Below, piece after piece: positions 39,182-52,600 of a stretch of 64,000 bases of DNA. The position numbers and the translations under genes were made by a program. Location of the stretch: contig VYZB01000370.1 of NCBI GenBank assembly GCA_013397455.1, forward strand, positions 572,422-636,421, given 5' to 3'. Under the pieces are notes generated by a model. It was not told the DNA's origin and did no database searches. It saw only the letters and a program-made list of their open reading frames with translations. The first letter of the stretch is position 1, and each line of letters opens with the position of its first letter. The DNA comes from Crotophaga sulcirostris (Eukaryota; Chordata; Aves; Cuculiformes; Crotophagidae).

Positions 39182-39647
39182 TCACTGCCCTGGTCCTGCT
39201 GGCCACACTGTTTCTGATACAGACCAGGATGCCATTGGCCTTCTTGACCACTTGGGCCACTGCTGGCTCATATTCACACAGCTGTCAACCAACACCCCCA
39301 GGTCCTTCTCTGTCAGGCAGCTCTCCAGCCATTCTCCTTCAAGTCTGTAACGCAGCCTGGGGTTGTTATGTCCCAAGTGCAGGACCTGGCACTTGGCCTT
39401 ATTGAACCTCATCCTATTGGTCTCCCCGTTGATCCAGCCTGTCCAGATCCCTCTGCAGAACCTCCCTACCTTCAAACAGATCAACACTTCCACCCAACTT
39501 AGTGTTGTACATAAACTTGCTAAGGGTACACTCAATCCGCTCATTCAGATCATTGATAAAGATATTGAACAGAACTGGACGCAGCAGTGAACCCTGGGAA
39601 ACACCAATCGTGACTGGCCTCCAACTGGATTTGACTCCATTTACCAC
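39182..39647 (-). pseudogene. CR1 reverse-transcriptase fragments in two frames (inactive)
   Basis: Two overlapping minus-strand open stretches (39414-39647 and 39182-39544) carry consecutive parts of the RT palm and thumb. They are separated by a frameshift near the [13 protein letters not shown] junction. The active-site box reads F-M-Y-N (39504-39515 region), so both catalytic aspartates are lost. Confidence 0.88.
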
Positions 39648-40328
39648 TACACTTTGGGCCCGACCATCCAGTCAGTTTTTTATCCAGCAGAGGATGTGCC
39701 TGTCCAGGCCAATGGCAACCAATTTCTAAAGCAGAATACTGTGAGAAACGGTGTCAAAGGCTTTACCAGATTCCAAGTACACCACATCCACAGGCTTTCC
39801 CTCATCCGTTAAATGTGTAACCTTGTTGTAGAAGGAGATCAGGTTGGTGTGGCACAACCTGACTTTCATAAAACAGTATTGATGGGACCTGATCACCTGG
39901 TTGTCCTGTGTGTGCTGTGTGATAGCACTCAGGATGAGCTACTCCATGACCTTCCCTGGGACTGAGGTCAGACTGACAGGCCTGTAGTTCCCTGGATCCT
40001 CCCTCTTGCCCTTCTTGTAAATGGGTGTAACATTTGCCAGCCTCCAGTCAAGTGGAACTTTCTGAGTCAGTCAAGACTGTTGGTAGATGATGGAAAAGGG
40101 TTTGGTGAGGACCTCTCCCTTAATACCCTTGCGTGGATTCCATCTGGCCTCACAGACTTGTGAATGTCTAATTGGCTGAGCAGGTCTCTAACCAATTCTT
40201 GGATCATTGGAGCTTTGTTCTGCTCTCCCTCCTTGTCTACTGGCTGAGGAGGCTGAGTACCCAGAGGACATCTTCCCTTACTATTAAAGACAAAGGCAAA
40301 GAAGGCATTAAGTACCTCAGCCTTATCC

Positions 40329-40946
40329 TCAGCCTTTGTTACTATTATTCCCCCTGCATCCTGTAAAGGATGGATAAAGTCCTTTTGTTGTTAAAATATT
40401 TGTAGAAACTTTTTTATTATCTTTCACAGAATTGGCCAATTGAAGTTCTAGTTGGGCTTTAGCCCTTCTCATTTTCTCTCTACATGATCTCACCTCATCC
40501 TTGTAGTCCTCCTGGGATGCCTGCCCCTCCTTCCGAAGCTCATACACTTTCCTCTTCTTTCTGAGATCCACCCAAAGCTCTCTGCTCAGCCAAGCTGGTT
40601 TTCTTCCCTGTCGGCTCATTTTATGGCACATGGGAATGGCCTGCTCTTGTGCCCCCAGGACTTCCTTCTTGAGGAGCATACAGCCCTCTTGGGCTCCTTT
40701 GTCTTTTAGAATTGACTTCCACTGAACGTTATCAAGCATCCTTCTAAACAGTTTGAAGTCTGCCCTCCGGATGTCCAAGGTGATGGTTCTGCTGAGCCCC
40801 CTCCTTACTCCTCCTTGAACTGAGAATTCTATCATTTCATGATCACTGTGCTCGAGGCGCCCTTCAATAGTCACATCTCCCACAAGGCCTTCTCTGTTCA
40901 CAAACAGCAGGTCCAGTGGGGCACCTTCTGTAGTCAGTTCACTCAC
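40329..40946 (-). pseudogene. CR1 ORF2 fragment: end of endonuclease plus EN-RT linker, 205 codons
   Basis: This is the longest uninterrupted retrotransposon ORF in the window. Residues 1-45 are the C-terminal part of an apurinic-type endonuclease. PLDLLFVNREGLVGDV precedes LEHSDHEMIEFSV, whose S-D-H is the conserved catalytic end motif. Residues 46-190 form the charged linker ('SRTITLDIRRADFKLFR', 'RQGRKPAWLSRELWVDLRKKRKVYELRKEGQAS', 'CREKMRRAKAQLELQLANSVKDNKK') that leads into RT. The N-terminal endonuclease and the RT in frame are missing, so the fragment is not functional. Confidence 0.92.
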
Positions 40947-41000
40947 CAGTTATATTAGGAAATTGTCTTCTTTGTAATATTGCAAGCTCAGAGAAATCCT

Positions 41001-44000
41001 GAACATTTATTATATTTGAATTTTCTAAGTAAAGGGAGGATACAATAATACATTTGTATTTGTACTGTAAAAAAATTTGGGTTTTTTTCCCCCAGTGTTG
41101 TACTGTACCCTAGATGACATTCAGAGGTAAGGAGTAGGGGTGGTTGTTTAATCCCCTCTGTGTTCCTGTGCAAACAACTGTATTCTGGTCTAAGAACACA
41201 CATAAGTGTATTACCAGAAGGCAACAGGAAACACAACTGTAGCCCACTTTACAACTCAGGATCTGGGGCTCCCCTTCCTGCCCCTCTGTTTACATGTGGG
41301 AACAGCCAAACCACTGAACTGCAACATGCTCAAGAAGCTGATTAAGCATGCTTTGTTGTGCTCCTCTTTCCCACTCATCTATGCTATGGAGTCAAAATAA
41401 AGCATTTGCACAGAAGTTTTGACAGATATAAAATCCAAATCTTTCACCCCAGCCTCAAAACCTTAAAGGAAAGTGGTAGACATTGATCTGCAGAGAGGTG
41501 TCTGAGCCACAGTGCTCCTTAGGAGGACTACTGGGGCATTTCCAGTTTTCTCTTTGTTTAAAACTATGTCAGCACTTGAAATCTAGCTAATGTGAAGTGA
41601 ATTCATAAACCAATAGCACGCAGTGCTTCCCTTGTTAAAGGTTAATTATTATGCGTCTTTCCTTGCACCATATGGTAGACTTTTGTTTGCTCTAAAATAC
41701 CTCTCCTTTCAACAGCTCTGGAGATTAGAAAGTAAAACTCATTAGTTAACGAACGCTATCATTTTTGCTTCCGATTTACATTGTTTTATTTAATTTTACA
41801 TACACTCGATTCATTGTCAAGTATAACTAGATCCAGTTAATGAAAATTGGTGCTTATTTTTAATATTTTTTAAAAAATTTATTTCTTTTTTTCTTCTTTT
41901 TCTATACTCTCTATACTAAGAATGGTTTACTTTATGTATTTTTGTGTTTGCAATTAAATATGATCATGGACATATATACTTCTCAAATGGCAAATATTTA
42001 AGTGATTTGTTGCTGCAGGATCAATGCAAACCATCTCATAGTGAAATTGGTTTTATAAAGCAAAGCTGCTTTTAAACATGTTTAGTTTCATGATAATCCT
42101 AGCCTAGATGTGTGTACAGATAGAACTAAGATCCAGCTCTTAATTTTTGGCTAAAATTTTTCTGACTGATGGGATTTCTGGGTTTTTTTTTTGCATAGTA
42201 GTTTGTGGAAGAAGAATAGTGGACTTCTAATCTTTTGTATTAAGTGAAAAGTGAAATGGTGGAAGGTTTCTTTTATGATTTACTTATATATGCATCGTTA
42301 TTTGAGTCGCACTTGCAGCAAAATAACCAAGAATAGAGAGTTGAAATTTTTGACAAGGAAATAGTGATTTATTTGTTTTCTTTAATATTTTGATGAAATT
42401 CAGCTTTAACCTGGCATAATCACAGTCTTTGGACAGTACACATTGTGCATGAACCTTTTATGGAGGTTTACCTTATTGAGTGTTATGGAGATGTTCATGA
42501 ACATTCAAGTTGATGAATTCTGGCAAACACAGGATAATGGAAAACTTTAAATGTTGCACATATGTAGCCATGCCTTTTATACTGTTCACATAATATTAAA
42601 CACACTTTAGGAGCTACTGGAAACAATTATTATTTTTCTATTAAAATATTTATTCCATTACTGTTGCCATTGCCATGCACTACTGGAATATTGCTGTCTG
42701 GATATACCACTGACATTATTGATTATTAATGGTAGAATAGGAAAGAAAATTCTGCCAGTACACTGTAAATAATCAGAGAAATGGAATATGAATTCTCATA
42801 GCATACTTGTGGTGCATAGTTTTGGAAAGCCTGCCTTTATTGGAACTAGCTTTAAGTGATTTTTATCCCATTGGCTCCTCCATTTTCCTGTTTTTCTAGA
42901 TATTTTTACACTTCTTCTGCTTGTGACCCATCTTTTCCTGGCTTATTGTTCAAAGAATCTTTACTCCAAAATATATGATAAGACCCTTTACACTGAACAT
43001 TATTTGTGATGTCACAAATCAACGTTATGATTTTTCTGCAGGACTGAGTCCTGCTGACCAAGATGGAAATAAAGGTAGCCTATCTTTTTTCATACAGCGA
43101 TTTCTGATAAAGGAAGAGAGTGGCAGGGACTGATGGATGAAGCAAGGGAAAGTAGATATAATTCTGTTATTTTTCTGCTATGAATGTGCCTTATTAAATC
43201 CATGGAAACACTGGATTTTTCACCTAATTTGTGGAAGTATACTTAGAATTATCTCTCATCTTCAGGGCCATATAAAACATTGCTATCAGACTAGCTGAAA
43301 TACAGCGTCATTATCACGGGGTTTTTTGCATACTGCTTTATCTTTTCTTTCAGAATAGTGTTGAAAGACTCCCATCAGACTTCAGACTGACTGCATTAGT
43401 CATTAGATACCCATATAAAAATGCCTTCTCTAACCCAAAAAGCTTTTGCTCTAGGTAACAATGGCATGCTTTGCCAAGGACAAGGTGAAATGCTAATGTC
43501 CTGTTTACTGCATGTTCCAACATACTGCTTGGTGAAGTAGACAAATGTCCTTATTCTGAAGGACAGCTTTATGATTCTAATTCCTGAGTAATTAGGACGT
43601 GCTCATTTATTATGCCAATTTACAATGGTTCTGTCTGGGAAACAATATGGATTCTTCAAATTTCTTTCCACCATTTTAGATGAAAATCTTTATCTGCTGG
43701 TTCTACACACATTTCCCATGTCTCTGCCATAGACTTTTTTTTTTTTTAATTAGGCATGACAGAGAATACGTTACACAGCTTTTGAACTTTAGATTAGGAA
43801 ACACAGTCAAAAGTTAGTTGAGTGCCAGCAGGTTTATTTGAGGTGGATTTGTTTTATGTTTTACGTGAAATTTCTGGGACATGGAAAAGTTTAATCCAGC
43901 AACTTTTTGTGATCTAAAGCAGTTAAAACATCACTTCTCTGGAATAGTGATGAAGTATACATTTAAGCAGACTTTGGGTTAAAAACCTTACAGTAAAATC

Positions 44001-44204
44001 AAAGAAAATGTATTTGTGCTTTCTAAGTAAGTATTATGCAAGTAATTTTTTATTGTTGTGGGTTCTAAAGAAAAAGTTTTAATACTGAAATAATAGAAAT
44101 AATTATCAGGGAACTATGACAATAGGAACTGCTGAAAACAGATCTATTCCTTGATTTTGGTTTGGTTTGTTTGTGTATTTATTTTGAAGGGGAAACATAA
44201 ATAA

Positions 44205-44249
<45 letters not shown>

Positions 44250-47200
44250 GATTTTGTCAATGTATTTGTAACTATGGCATTCATTCCTGTATTTTAAAAA
44301 TATATTATTCATCACTTATACTATATAGGTATTATATATACCAATTTATTTTATATAAAGACAATAATATATTAGAAAACATATTCCTTGCTATATGATT
44401 GTTTTCTATAGAACTGACTTTTTAATCTTAGTATTATGAATCATTTGCCTGATATTACTACAGAATTTTCTTTTCAAAAGATACCCTAGTGTTTCAGTGT
44501 ATACATATGTAAGAGATGTGTGCCTTATTAACCAAACACACTGAGTTACTTCTAAAGTGGTTTAAGTTGTATTACTGTATTTGTTTAAAAATTTTATTCA
44601 TATTGTAATGAAGAAAAACAAATCTTATGTTCTTATGTGTAACATCAAAACATGTAAACTTAAAATCTGGTCTGAACTAGTCATTCAAGGAAGTTGTATA
44701 ACGATGGGCTTGATTTCATTCATGGTGCAGAAAACTGAAACAATTTACAAATGTAATACATAAATAGAAATAAATTTATAGCATTCCCTGGCATTCTTCT
44801 GATTTTTGCCAGCTAAAAAACTAAGCTTATATGCCCATGACAAATGTCCATATTACAAAAAAATAGTGGGAAAAAAAGAGCAGAGAAAATATCCCTTAAG
44901 TCATCACTTTTAAACTAAACTGATGGCAGTCATCTTTTCTTCTACCTAAAGAAGTCTCTTCTGTATTAAGTGGACAAATCTCAAAAGCAAGATTCATTTT
45001 TGGAGAATAAAGACAGCCGTAATCACTGTAACTAAGGGAGGGTATCATACACATCTGTGATATGGAAGTGTCAAAGCATTTCACCCACCCACTTGCTGGT
45101 TTCTGAGGTAGTCCAGCTCCTCATGCTCAATGTCCACTGGTCCTTTCCATTACGGAGTAATTCTCACATGCAGTACTAGTACTTAATAAAACATGTCATA
45201 AATTTTCTCTACAATGCAGGATTTAAAGTGATTTTGCTATGAATAGGCTTTAACCTATAAAATGAAATAGCAAGAATAAAGGAGTGTAATCTATAAGTAA
45301 AACTGCACTGTTTAATATTCAGCATTGTGTAAGCTAAAATCATGCAAGCAGTAAATGTTAGAATGGCATTTCTGAGACAGCTTCCATTGAGTGGCAGGAG
45401 CATTTTCTTTTTGAGCTGAGGCCAAGCCCTAGATATACAGAGGAGAAACCTATTTGGAAGAGATATACAGTGAGCTCACAATCTTGTTTTCCTGCATTTT
45501 TTTAGCATAGATTGATGTTTACACTTGGAACAGACCTGGCTTTTAGTGGGAACAGGACTGTGAATCGACTGCCCTGAATTCTTCCCTCATTTTGTTTTAG
45601 AAAGGGATGCCACTATTTCCACAGTTAAGACTGAAAGAGTAGAGAAATTATAAAAAGATAGAGAGAGAGAATGTAAACGCTGTTAATTCCAGTTTGAAAT
45701 ATCTTTTTGTTAGACTGTTGTTCACTGTTTTGTTTTGCTTTGTTTTATCCTGTACATTGGCTTTGCTGACCTTTGAGGCAAGCTTTGACCAGCTGAGATT
45801 GGGATTGCACAGTAGATTATATTTTGATCAAAAACCTGCTTTTCTGGACTCCCTTGGGATATGATATCTGTGTAAGCCTGGTCACATACTCTTTCTAGAT
45901 AAGGACTCAGACCTAGTTTTAATCCTTTTCAGTTTAGCACCTCATCAGAAGTCTGTATACTAGTGATAAAGTTTTTTTTTAAGCTCTCCTAAATCCAACA
46001 GCAAGACATAGAGATGTAACATCAGAAAGTGTCTTTACTCTAAGGAGTCTTGGAGACTTTCTTTGTAACTTTGGTGTGCCACTTAGTGCCTAAAATTACA
46101 TGATGATGAACCTGTTTTTTTCTGGTTCAAAGTCTCCATTAGAGAATGAGGCACGCAACCACCTTCCAGTCACTGGGGCAGATGCTTAAAGTACTTCACT
46201 TCCTCAGCTACATTTTAGAAATCTGTAACATCTAAGAAGTCTGTATTTCTCTTAGTACTGAAGTTTCTTGCTTTCTGTACTTTTTTAAATCAACTATCTT
46301 CAAAAGTAATAAAAAATGTTAATAAACAATATATATTTTAAGTGGAATTATGACTAAGAAAATTAGCTTATTAAATGAGAGAATCTCTTTAAAATATATT
46401 GCTATGCTATCACCTGGTTACTATAAAACCTGTATTGCAAAACTAAGGCCTACCTTCAAATGGGCATATTACCTTTTTTTTTCAGGGAAACATACTGTAG
46501 TGATTTATTTTATTATCAACATCACTTTTGTGGATTGTGCTTGTTTGTTTGTTTTTTGATATTTATTTTTGGTGGGTTTGAGGATGATAATTATCCCAGC
46601 AAATTCAGTTCATTATTTCTCACAGATAAAAGAACATTAAAATGAAAAAGTACAACATTTTCCCAAGAACATCTCTGTGTAATCAGAGTTCTCTATGTAC
46701 TTCAAGAAAAAATAGTATTCTCTCATGATACAAAGATTCATTAACTGGCAAAGATCAATGTCCTGGGAATATAAAAATCCAACAACATTTCTAAAAATGC
46801 TGTGATTGCCTCAATAAGGATGTGATAATTAGAGGGTCATCAGTTTAACACTTTTTTGTTTCTTTTATGTCATTAACACACAAGTCATTTGTAGTTATCG
46901 ATTGTTTCTGATGAGTAGAATTATTTAACTGGTGAGCAGTTAAAACAAAGCAGATGTATTAGCTTCTGTTCACAGCTGATGTTCCAATGAATCAGATAGG
47001 CCAGATAATAAACCAACCAAACAAAAAAATTGCCAGGTGATACGTCTTGAACAAAAGCCCATAACACAGCCTTCATTGAGCAGAGATTTTGAGTTAAAAG
47101 GCCATATCCTGATATAAACAGGTGAGGTTGTTGTTAACCTCACAGCTGTGAAAGAATACAAATAAACTTACAAAGTTAAAAAAAGAAGATGGAAACACCA

Positions 47201-49390
47201 AGTCAGTAAATAAAGTATATGTCAAAGAGAAAAGCAGTTGTACAGACTGAATTAAATAAACCATTGTTAAGTCTGGCAATTTCAAAAGAATTACCTTGAA
47301 AAAAAGAAATCTTTTGAGACATTTTTAAGAAGCGTAAAAAGACACATAAGGTTTTTTTAGAAGAAAATGTGTTTGAGTACTATGACAAACAAGTCAGAAA
47401 GAAAAGGAATGAGGACAAACATGAATTTCATTAAGATCTCTTTTTTTTCTAGTCATGTAATTGTCTTTTTTTAAATTATATTTTTTTAAATTCATATCTA
47501 AGATTTGACACAAGCCTGGATGATTCCAGTGATTAAAAGACATAATTTGGTTTTCCAGCCCTTGGCAGATTTCTACTCTTAGGGCCTTTCTCTCAAGTGT
47601 TACCTTCCAAACCCTTGGGGGATACAGGCTACTAGTATAGTTTCTGTCTACTGGCTAGATTTAGGTCATTGCTCCAAAACTGAGAGGGATGGAAAGGTGT
47701 CCTGTGTCCTATTTATTATTTTAAAGTGAATTTCCTATTTGCAATTATAAGCATGAAAGATAATTATAGGATGCAAAAAAGAGCCCAGTTTGGACAATTT
47801 CTATTCAAACATAGTTGTCTGTTAAATGAACAGCTCAACACCAGTACACCCCTGTTTTACTTATGCAACTTTTAATCCTCTTCTTCATCTGCCACGGGCA
47901 AACATCATGGAGAAAGGTCTTTCATGGTAAGATTTTCTGTGGTTAGTAAAAGTTTAGGTAAGGTAAGTTTCAGTTAGGTTATGGTTAAGTAAAGTTTTCT
48001 GTAATATTCTGTAATTTTAGAGGAGACCTAGAAGCATGATTTCCTGAGGTTGCTCTAAATTACATTTAAATTTGAGTCATCTCTCATACCCATCCTTCTA
48101 GTGTCTTGATGTAGCCTTCCTTACAATACCTCTATTTTGCTATTTAATAAGTTTGCTTTTCCATTTCTTTGTTTTTTCTATAGTAGAGACACTTAAAATC
48201 TTTGTCCCCATTTCATATTGCATGTTCATGTTCTGTGGAATTTAGGTGTCATTAAGCTCTACCATTTTCTTATTCAAACTCTACAGCATTATTTTAAACT
48301 TTGAGTGCACTTAAGTGCATGAAACATAATATAAATGATAGCTGAGTCAATGCTAGAAATACTTCATCATTGGTTTTACTTTTCAGTACAGAAAAAGCAA
48401 GAGAATATGGAACGAAAACAGGACGTCTATAGACAAGAAAATTCAGATCTGTCTCATCAGATGTTCATAGCAAAGAGATGATGGCATAACAGAAATATAG
48501 AAGGAAGGCTGGCATTTCTTCTTCTTCTGTCTGCTTTATTCTGGAGTGAGAAAGACAGGCTTACCCACATTAACTTCTGTTCAGAAAAGACTGTGGCTCT
48601 GTTGAGGAAAAATTGGTGCAGGCCACAGGACATTTCTGAACATCAAATTCACAAATTTGCTCATCATACCCAATTATTCTTTTCCAAAGTCCTAATTCCT
48701 GGCAAAGGGTCTTCATTGTGGAGACAAAGGAAAGAAAAGAGATTTACTCTTAGACCCAAAAGAATGTTGTTTAAACCAAAAAAGCATTCCAGCAAATCTG
48801 TGCCTATCTGGATAACCAGTGACAATGTAGAAATCTATACCTGGAGCAAATGGTTACACTGTTAATCCACCTTTCACTCTGCTGATCAATAGCTTAATTA
48901 AGAGGGTAGCATGTTCCATTTGTTACAAACTTAGTGTTACAGTGCCATTTTATAAAATGCCAGTGATTAGACTATTCTTCTTTCCAATTTAAAAATAATA
49001 CCATTGGATTTAAAAAAAAAAAGTGCTCCTGTTACCATTTTATTTGTGTTTGTCTTGTCTGCCTTTGGGCTGTATTCTTTTAGACGTATCATTAAAAATT
49101 AGTCACCTTTTAATGTGCTCAAGGCTTTTGGTACCTGGATGATTCTTTGAAAATAACTAAAGAACACCTGCAATGTCTTAAGGTAATAACCGTCAAACTG
49201 TCAGAGGCAAAAGTAACAAGAAAAATATTTGCAACAAAAGAAAGGAGAAGACAGGTGTTTGAAAGGGAAGCAAAATATATTTGTAAAGCAGGTTGTAAAA
49301 GCTGTTGATGCTAAACATGTGATGTTTATGCCAATAGAATGAGTCAGATATGCTTCAAGTGAAATACTGTATTTTGAGCTGCCTAATGTC
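41001..49390. other. AT-rich intronic sequence without recognisable genes
   Basis: It holds the TAGA microsatellite at 44206-44250, a GTTTT-rich run near 45727-45750 and a GA run near 45658-45670. All ORFs are under 95 codons and without domains. I see no exon, RNA gene or named repeat here. Confidence 0.55.
44206..44250 (+). repeat. (TAGA)n microsatellite, about 11 units
   Basis: There are 45 bases of uninterrupted TAGA units, preceded by two TAAA-like units. Perfect tetranucleotide arrays of this length are usually length-variable between individuals. Confidence 0.97.
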
Positions 49391-49621
49391 ACCAGCGCCT
49401 GCAGGGACGGTTTGCTAACTCCTCATGAACACACAACCAGCTCTTCAAAGTAATTATGCAACAGCGGAGCTTTAAAGACATCCTCCCTTATTGATCTTGT
49501 TTTTGCATGATTCAACTTGTTAAGAACAAGATAAAGTTCCTCTGATAAACCTTTATGTTCTATAGGTAAGAAGAATTTCTTTAGTCGAACATTTTTATTG
49601 TCTTTTTTTCTATCTATGCAG

Positions 49622-49645
49622 ACAGCTTAACTTGCTCTGAGACTG
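49622..49645 (+). other. Candidate 24-nt microexon of EPHA7 (prediction)
   Basis: The 24 bases ACAGCTTAACTTGCTCTGAGACTG sit between a textbook acceptor and donor. Upstream is a long pyrimidine tract (49590-49612) ending CTATCTATGCAG at 49621; downstream is GTAAGT at 49646. The exon at 62886 needs one base from its upstream neighbour. A 24-nt insert in that phase adds eight codons (about D-S-L-T-C-S-E-T) with no stop and no frame change. The TGC beside the acceptor AG resembles the UGC element used by the neural splicing factor SRRM4. It would add a cysteine to the linker between fibronectin domains. I know of no such EPHA7 isoform, and a chance pseudo-exon remains quite possible. Confidence 0.3.
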
Positions 49646-52600
49646 GTAAGTCATTAATACAACCTTTTTTTTTTTCAACAGTTCCTTTAAACTCTAGCCA
49701 ACTGCTTGCATTCCTGACCTTTTGGAAGTACTGACCCAGTACTCAAGACCACTCATGGCACTTCACTAGCTATTGTACAGTCAAGGCTGGGCCGGAATTT
49801 TTCCAGATTTTACTTTATTCATATTAGTCAATGAGGCAGATGTGGGCATCTAATTTCTCAGTGAGAAAGCACTGGCTGAAAAAAGCCCCATATCCCTTCC
49901 CTTCCATTTTCCTTTTCAGCCATATTCCCTGAGCTATGGACTCATGAAAACTAAAAGAAAGGAGCAAATAGGATAATTTCACACTAATTGAATGTATCTT
50001 GTGCAAAAATGCTGCAGAATTGGATTTTCTTTCATGATTTGATTTTTTTTAGGTGGCAGGGAAATGAGACCTAGCTTATCACTAAATATATATATTAAAT
50101 ATATATACATATAAAAATACAGTCTAAGTATTTTAAAATACTATATTGATGATGTCTTAGTTTTTAAAAGTATTACCAGCATAGACTCAAGAGTTTAAAT
50201 TAGGGAGACTGTTTCTCAACTATGGATAGTAAATTGTTACAAATACCAGAAATTATCATCTCTGTAGTTCAATCACAGAAAACAAATATTAGACTAACCA
50301 TTTAAAACTGAATAATGCTACTAAAATAATAAAACCCCACAAATCCTACAAAAGGTGTAGCATGAAAATACGATCCTACCAGTCAAGTAATGTAGGTTCC
50401 ATCTCAGGCCACACCTGCAGAAAAAAAAAATCTAATTTAAAGGCCCGCCTAAGGCTCGCTTGACATAAGATCTAAATGACCAGCTGGATCTTTTTCTCCA
50501 CTAACTGAAAGGAACTTAAGCAGGCTACACTTATATTTTAATATCTCGGGTGCAAAATTAGATGGAATCAGTTCAGGCAGATAATACGCACCTGGGGAAG
50601 GGGTGAAACTTGTATTCAGATAAGAATAATAGTATTTTTTAATAAATTGTACACTGCCTTAAACATTGCAATGTATTCAACCAGTATGTAGTAAACTTTC
50701 TGTTAATAAAGATAACTCTGTTGGGTGCTCTGCTCCTAAAATCAGTTTGCAATCATGTCCATTTAAAGGCATCTATCCTATTTAATCTGCAAACATACTG
50801 TATGTATGAAGTTCTGATTGATTCCTGTGGAATACAGTTGTTATTACAGAAGTGCCATGAGTCTTTATATTATCTAACTTTATATACATATTTAACAAAC
50901 CTTTAATTTAGTTTGGATTAGAGAAATTAAGAGGTCAAAAACGAAAACCACTTTAAGTAGAGAGTTAAAATAAGCCATGCCCTAATCATTGCCAGTTTTA
51001 TTTTATAACTGATTTAACCATTGTTGGCTAATCAGAACAAAGGGGAAATTCTTTTGCTTTTTCATTATCCCTGAGTATGTGTGTAGTACACCTTTGATTA
51101 GTTAAGTAACCTTTCTACTATTTCATCTTTTTATTCGGGCTCACATAAAAAGCTACAGAAACTCATATGTAGGTAATGGGTAGATTGAGTATTTTTGTCA
51201 TTAAATGATCATGAGAGGAGTTTCTAAGTGTTCTAGCATAGCTATTTTCTAAGGCAGGGTTTTTACATGCACATTTAAGGGAAAGGAATGAACATTCAGT
51301 ATATTTATTATCATGGGAAATTTCACTACCGATAATTCACTTTTTTCATTTCATACAGTAAGCAGTGCTAAGACCATATTCATTAAGGAAACAAGCTATA
51401 GATGTTCATGATTCTGATGTATATCTATCTTAATATGTGTGCTATAATACATTCATGAGCATAAATTATTACGCTGGAACTATTTCAAATGAATAAGGCA
51501 ATAGACTGATATTCAGAGGATATAGTCTTATTTTGTTTTCTGTTTACATACCGTGCAACCGTGCACATTCCAGTATTTAATACACTGTTTGTTTAAATGA
51601 TGTCATGTTGTTTGGCTAATCTAAATTTGAACTATTGTGTGCACTGTGCTCATTCATGTAAATTGAGTTGCTCTACTGGTGATGTGCCTTGGAATCACTA
51701 AAGTAAGACTATGATGTTCATGGTCAATACTACTGTGCTATATATACATGTAGGTAGCAATAATTTCTACTGCAGAACTGGAGCCTCTCATAGAAAAGCA
51801 GTAATTGAAAAATGATCTACACTGTCTGTGTACAAACCCAGTAATTTTCTTTAAAACACAGGATAGTGCTGTGATTATCTCTCAAGTTTAATTTATTTTG
51901 TGACATTCCAGTCTTACTGTCTTTTTTGCTGTATCCTTTACAACCTGGAAGGACTTGTAAGATGTGTAGACACCATTTTTCCATAATTTTATTTAACAGG
52001 ACAGCATATGTTGCATGCAGTCTGAAAGAGAAATCAACTCTACACTCTACCAATATCTTCACTATCAGTGAGGGAAAGGAGACTCAGATCTAAAGTTTAT
52101 TATTTAGGATAAATATAACCATGATAAACTATTAGGATACTTATGAAATTTTGCTAATTTTCCCAAATACTGAGTAATTCTGCGATAAAACAGAACCAGC
52201 TTTGTATCTGTTTTTTGAAGTTTAACCTTTCTGACTAAACATTTCATGGTTTTCTGCTATTGAAAAGAGCTCCATTTCCATCTCCTTCATCCTGGGTATT
52301 GATTAATGTTCAGCATCCTGGATGAAAGGAGTCAATGAAGTCACTACTTATTCATAACATTAAAAATTGAAAGATATTCGGACCCAGAAGCTGTTGTACT
52401 GGTTTTATTGGTTTGTGGGTTGTTTGTTTTTTTAATATCAAATTTTTAGTTCATACTCCAATTTTACTTGGGCATATTTTCAGCAGTAAATTAATTCCTT
52501 ACAATTGTGAAATATGAGTTGTGTAAATAGTTAAAGTATTTAGCTAGCAGTTTGGTAAAATAACTCTAAGCTCATCAAGAATTAGACTTACACTATTTTA

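Larger units (their letters stand above)
38635..41000 (-). mobile_element. CR1 LINE, endonuclease C-terminus to 3' end, antisense, with assembly gap
   Basis: The + strand opens with GATAGAATCATAGAATCG and 'cttggttggaaaaaacctttgagatcatcgag', the complement of a CR1 3' end. After the N run the minus strand gives RT sequence ('[31 protein letters not shown]', '[29 protein letters not shown]'). Further up comes the end of the endonuclease domain, with the S-D-H motif in 'LEHSDHEMIEFSV'. Homology fades near 41000. It is the longest CR1 copy here, about 2.3 kb including the gap, and is 5'-truncated within the endonuclease. Confidence 0.95.

Noticed and set aside
38657..39405. Long ORFs of 165-240 codons across 38657-39405
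   Set aside because: They are mostly X residues translated from the N gap and are not real coding sequence.
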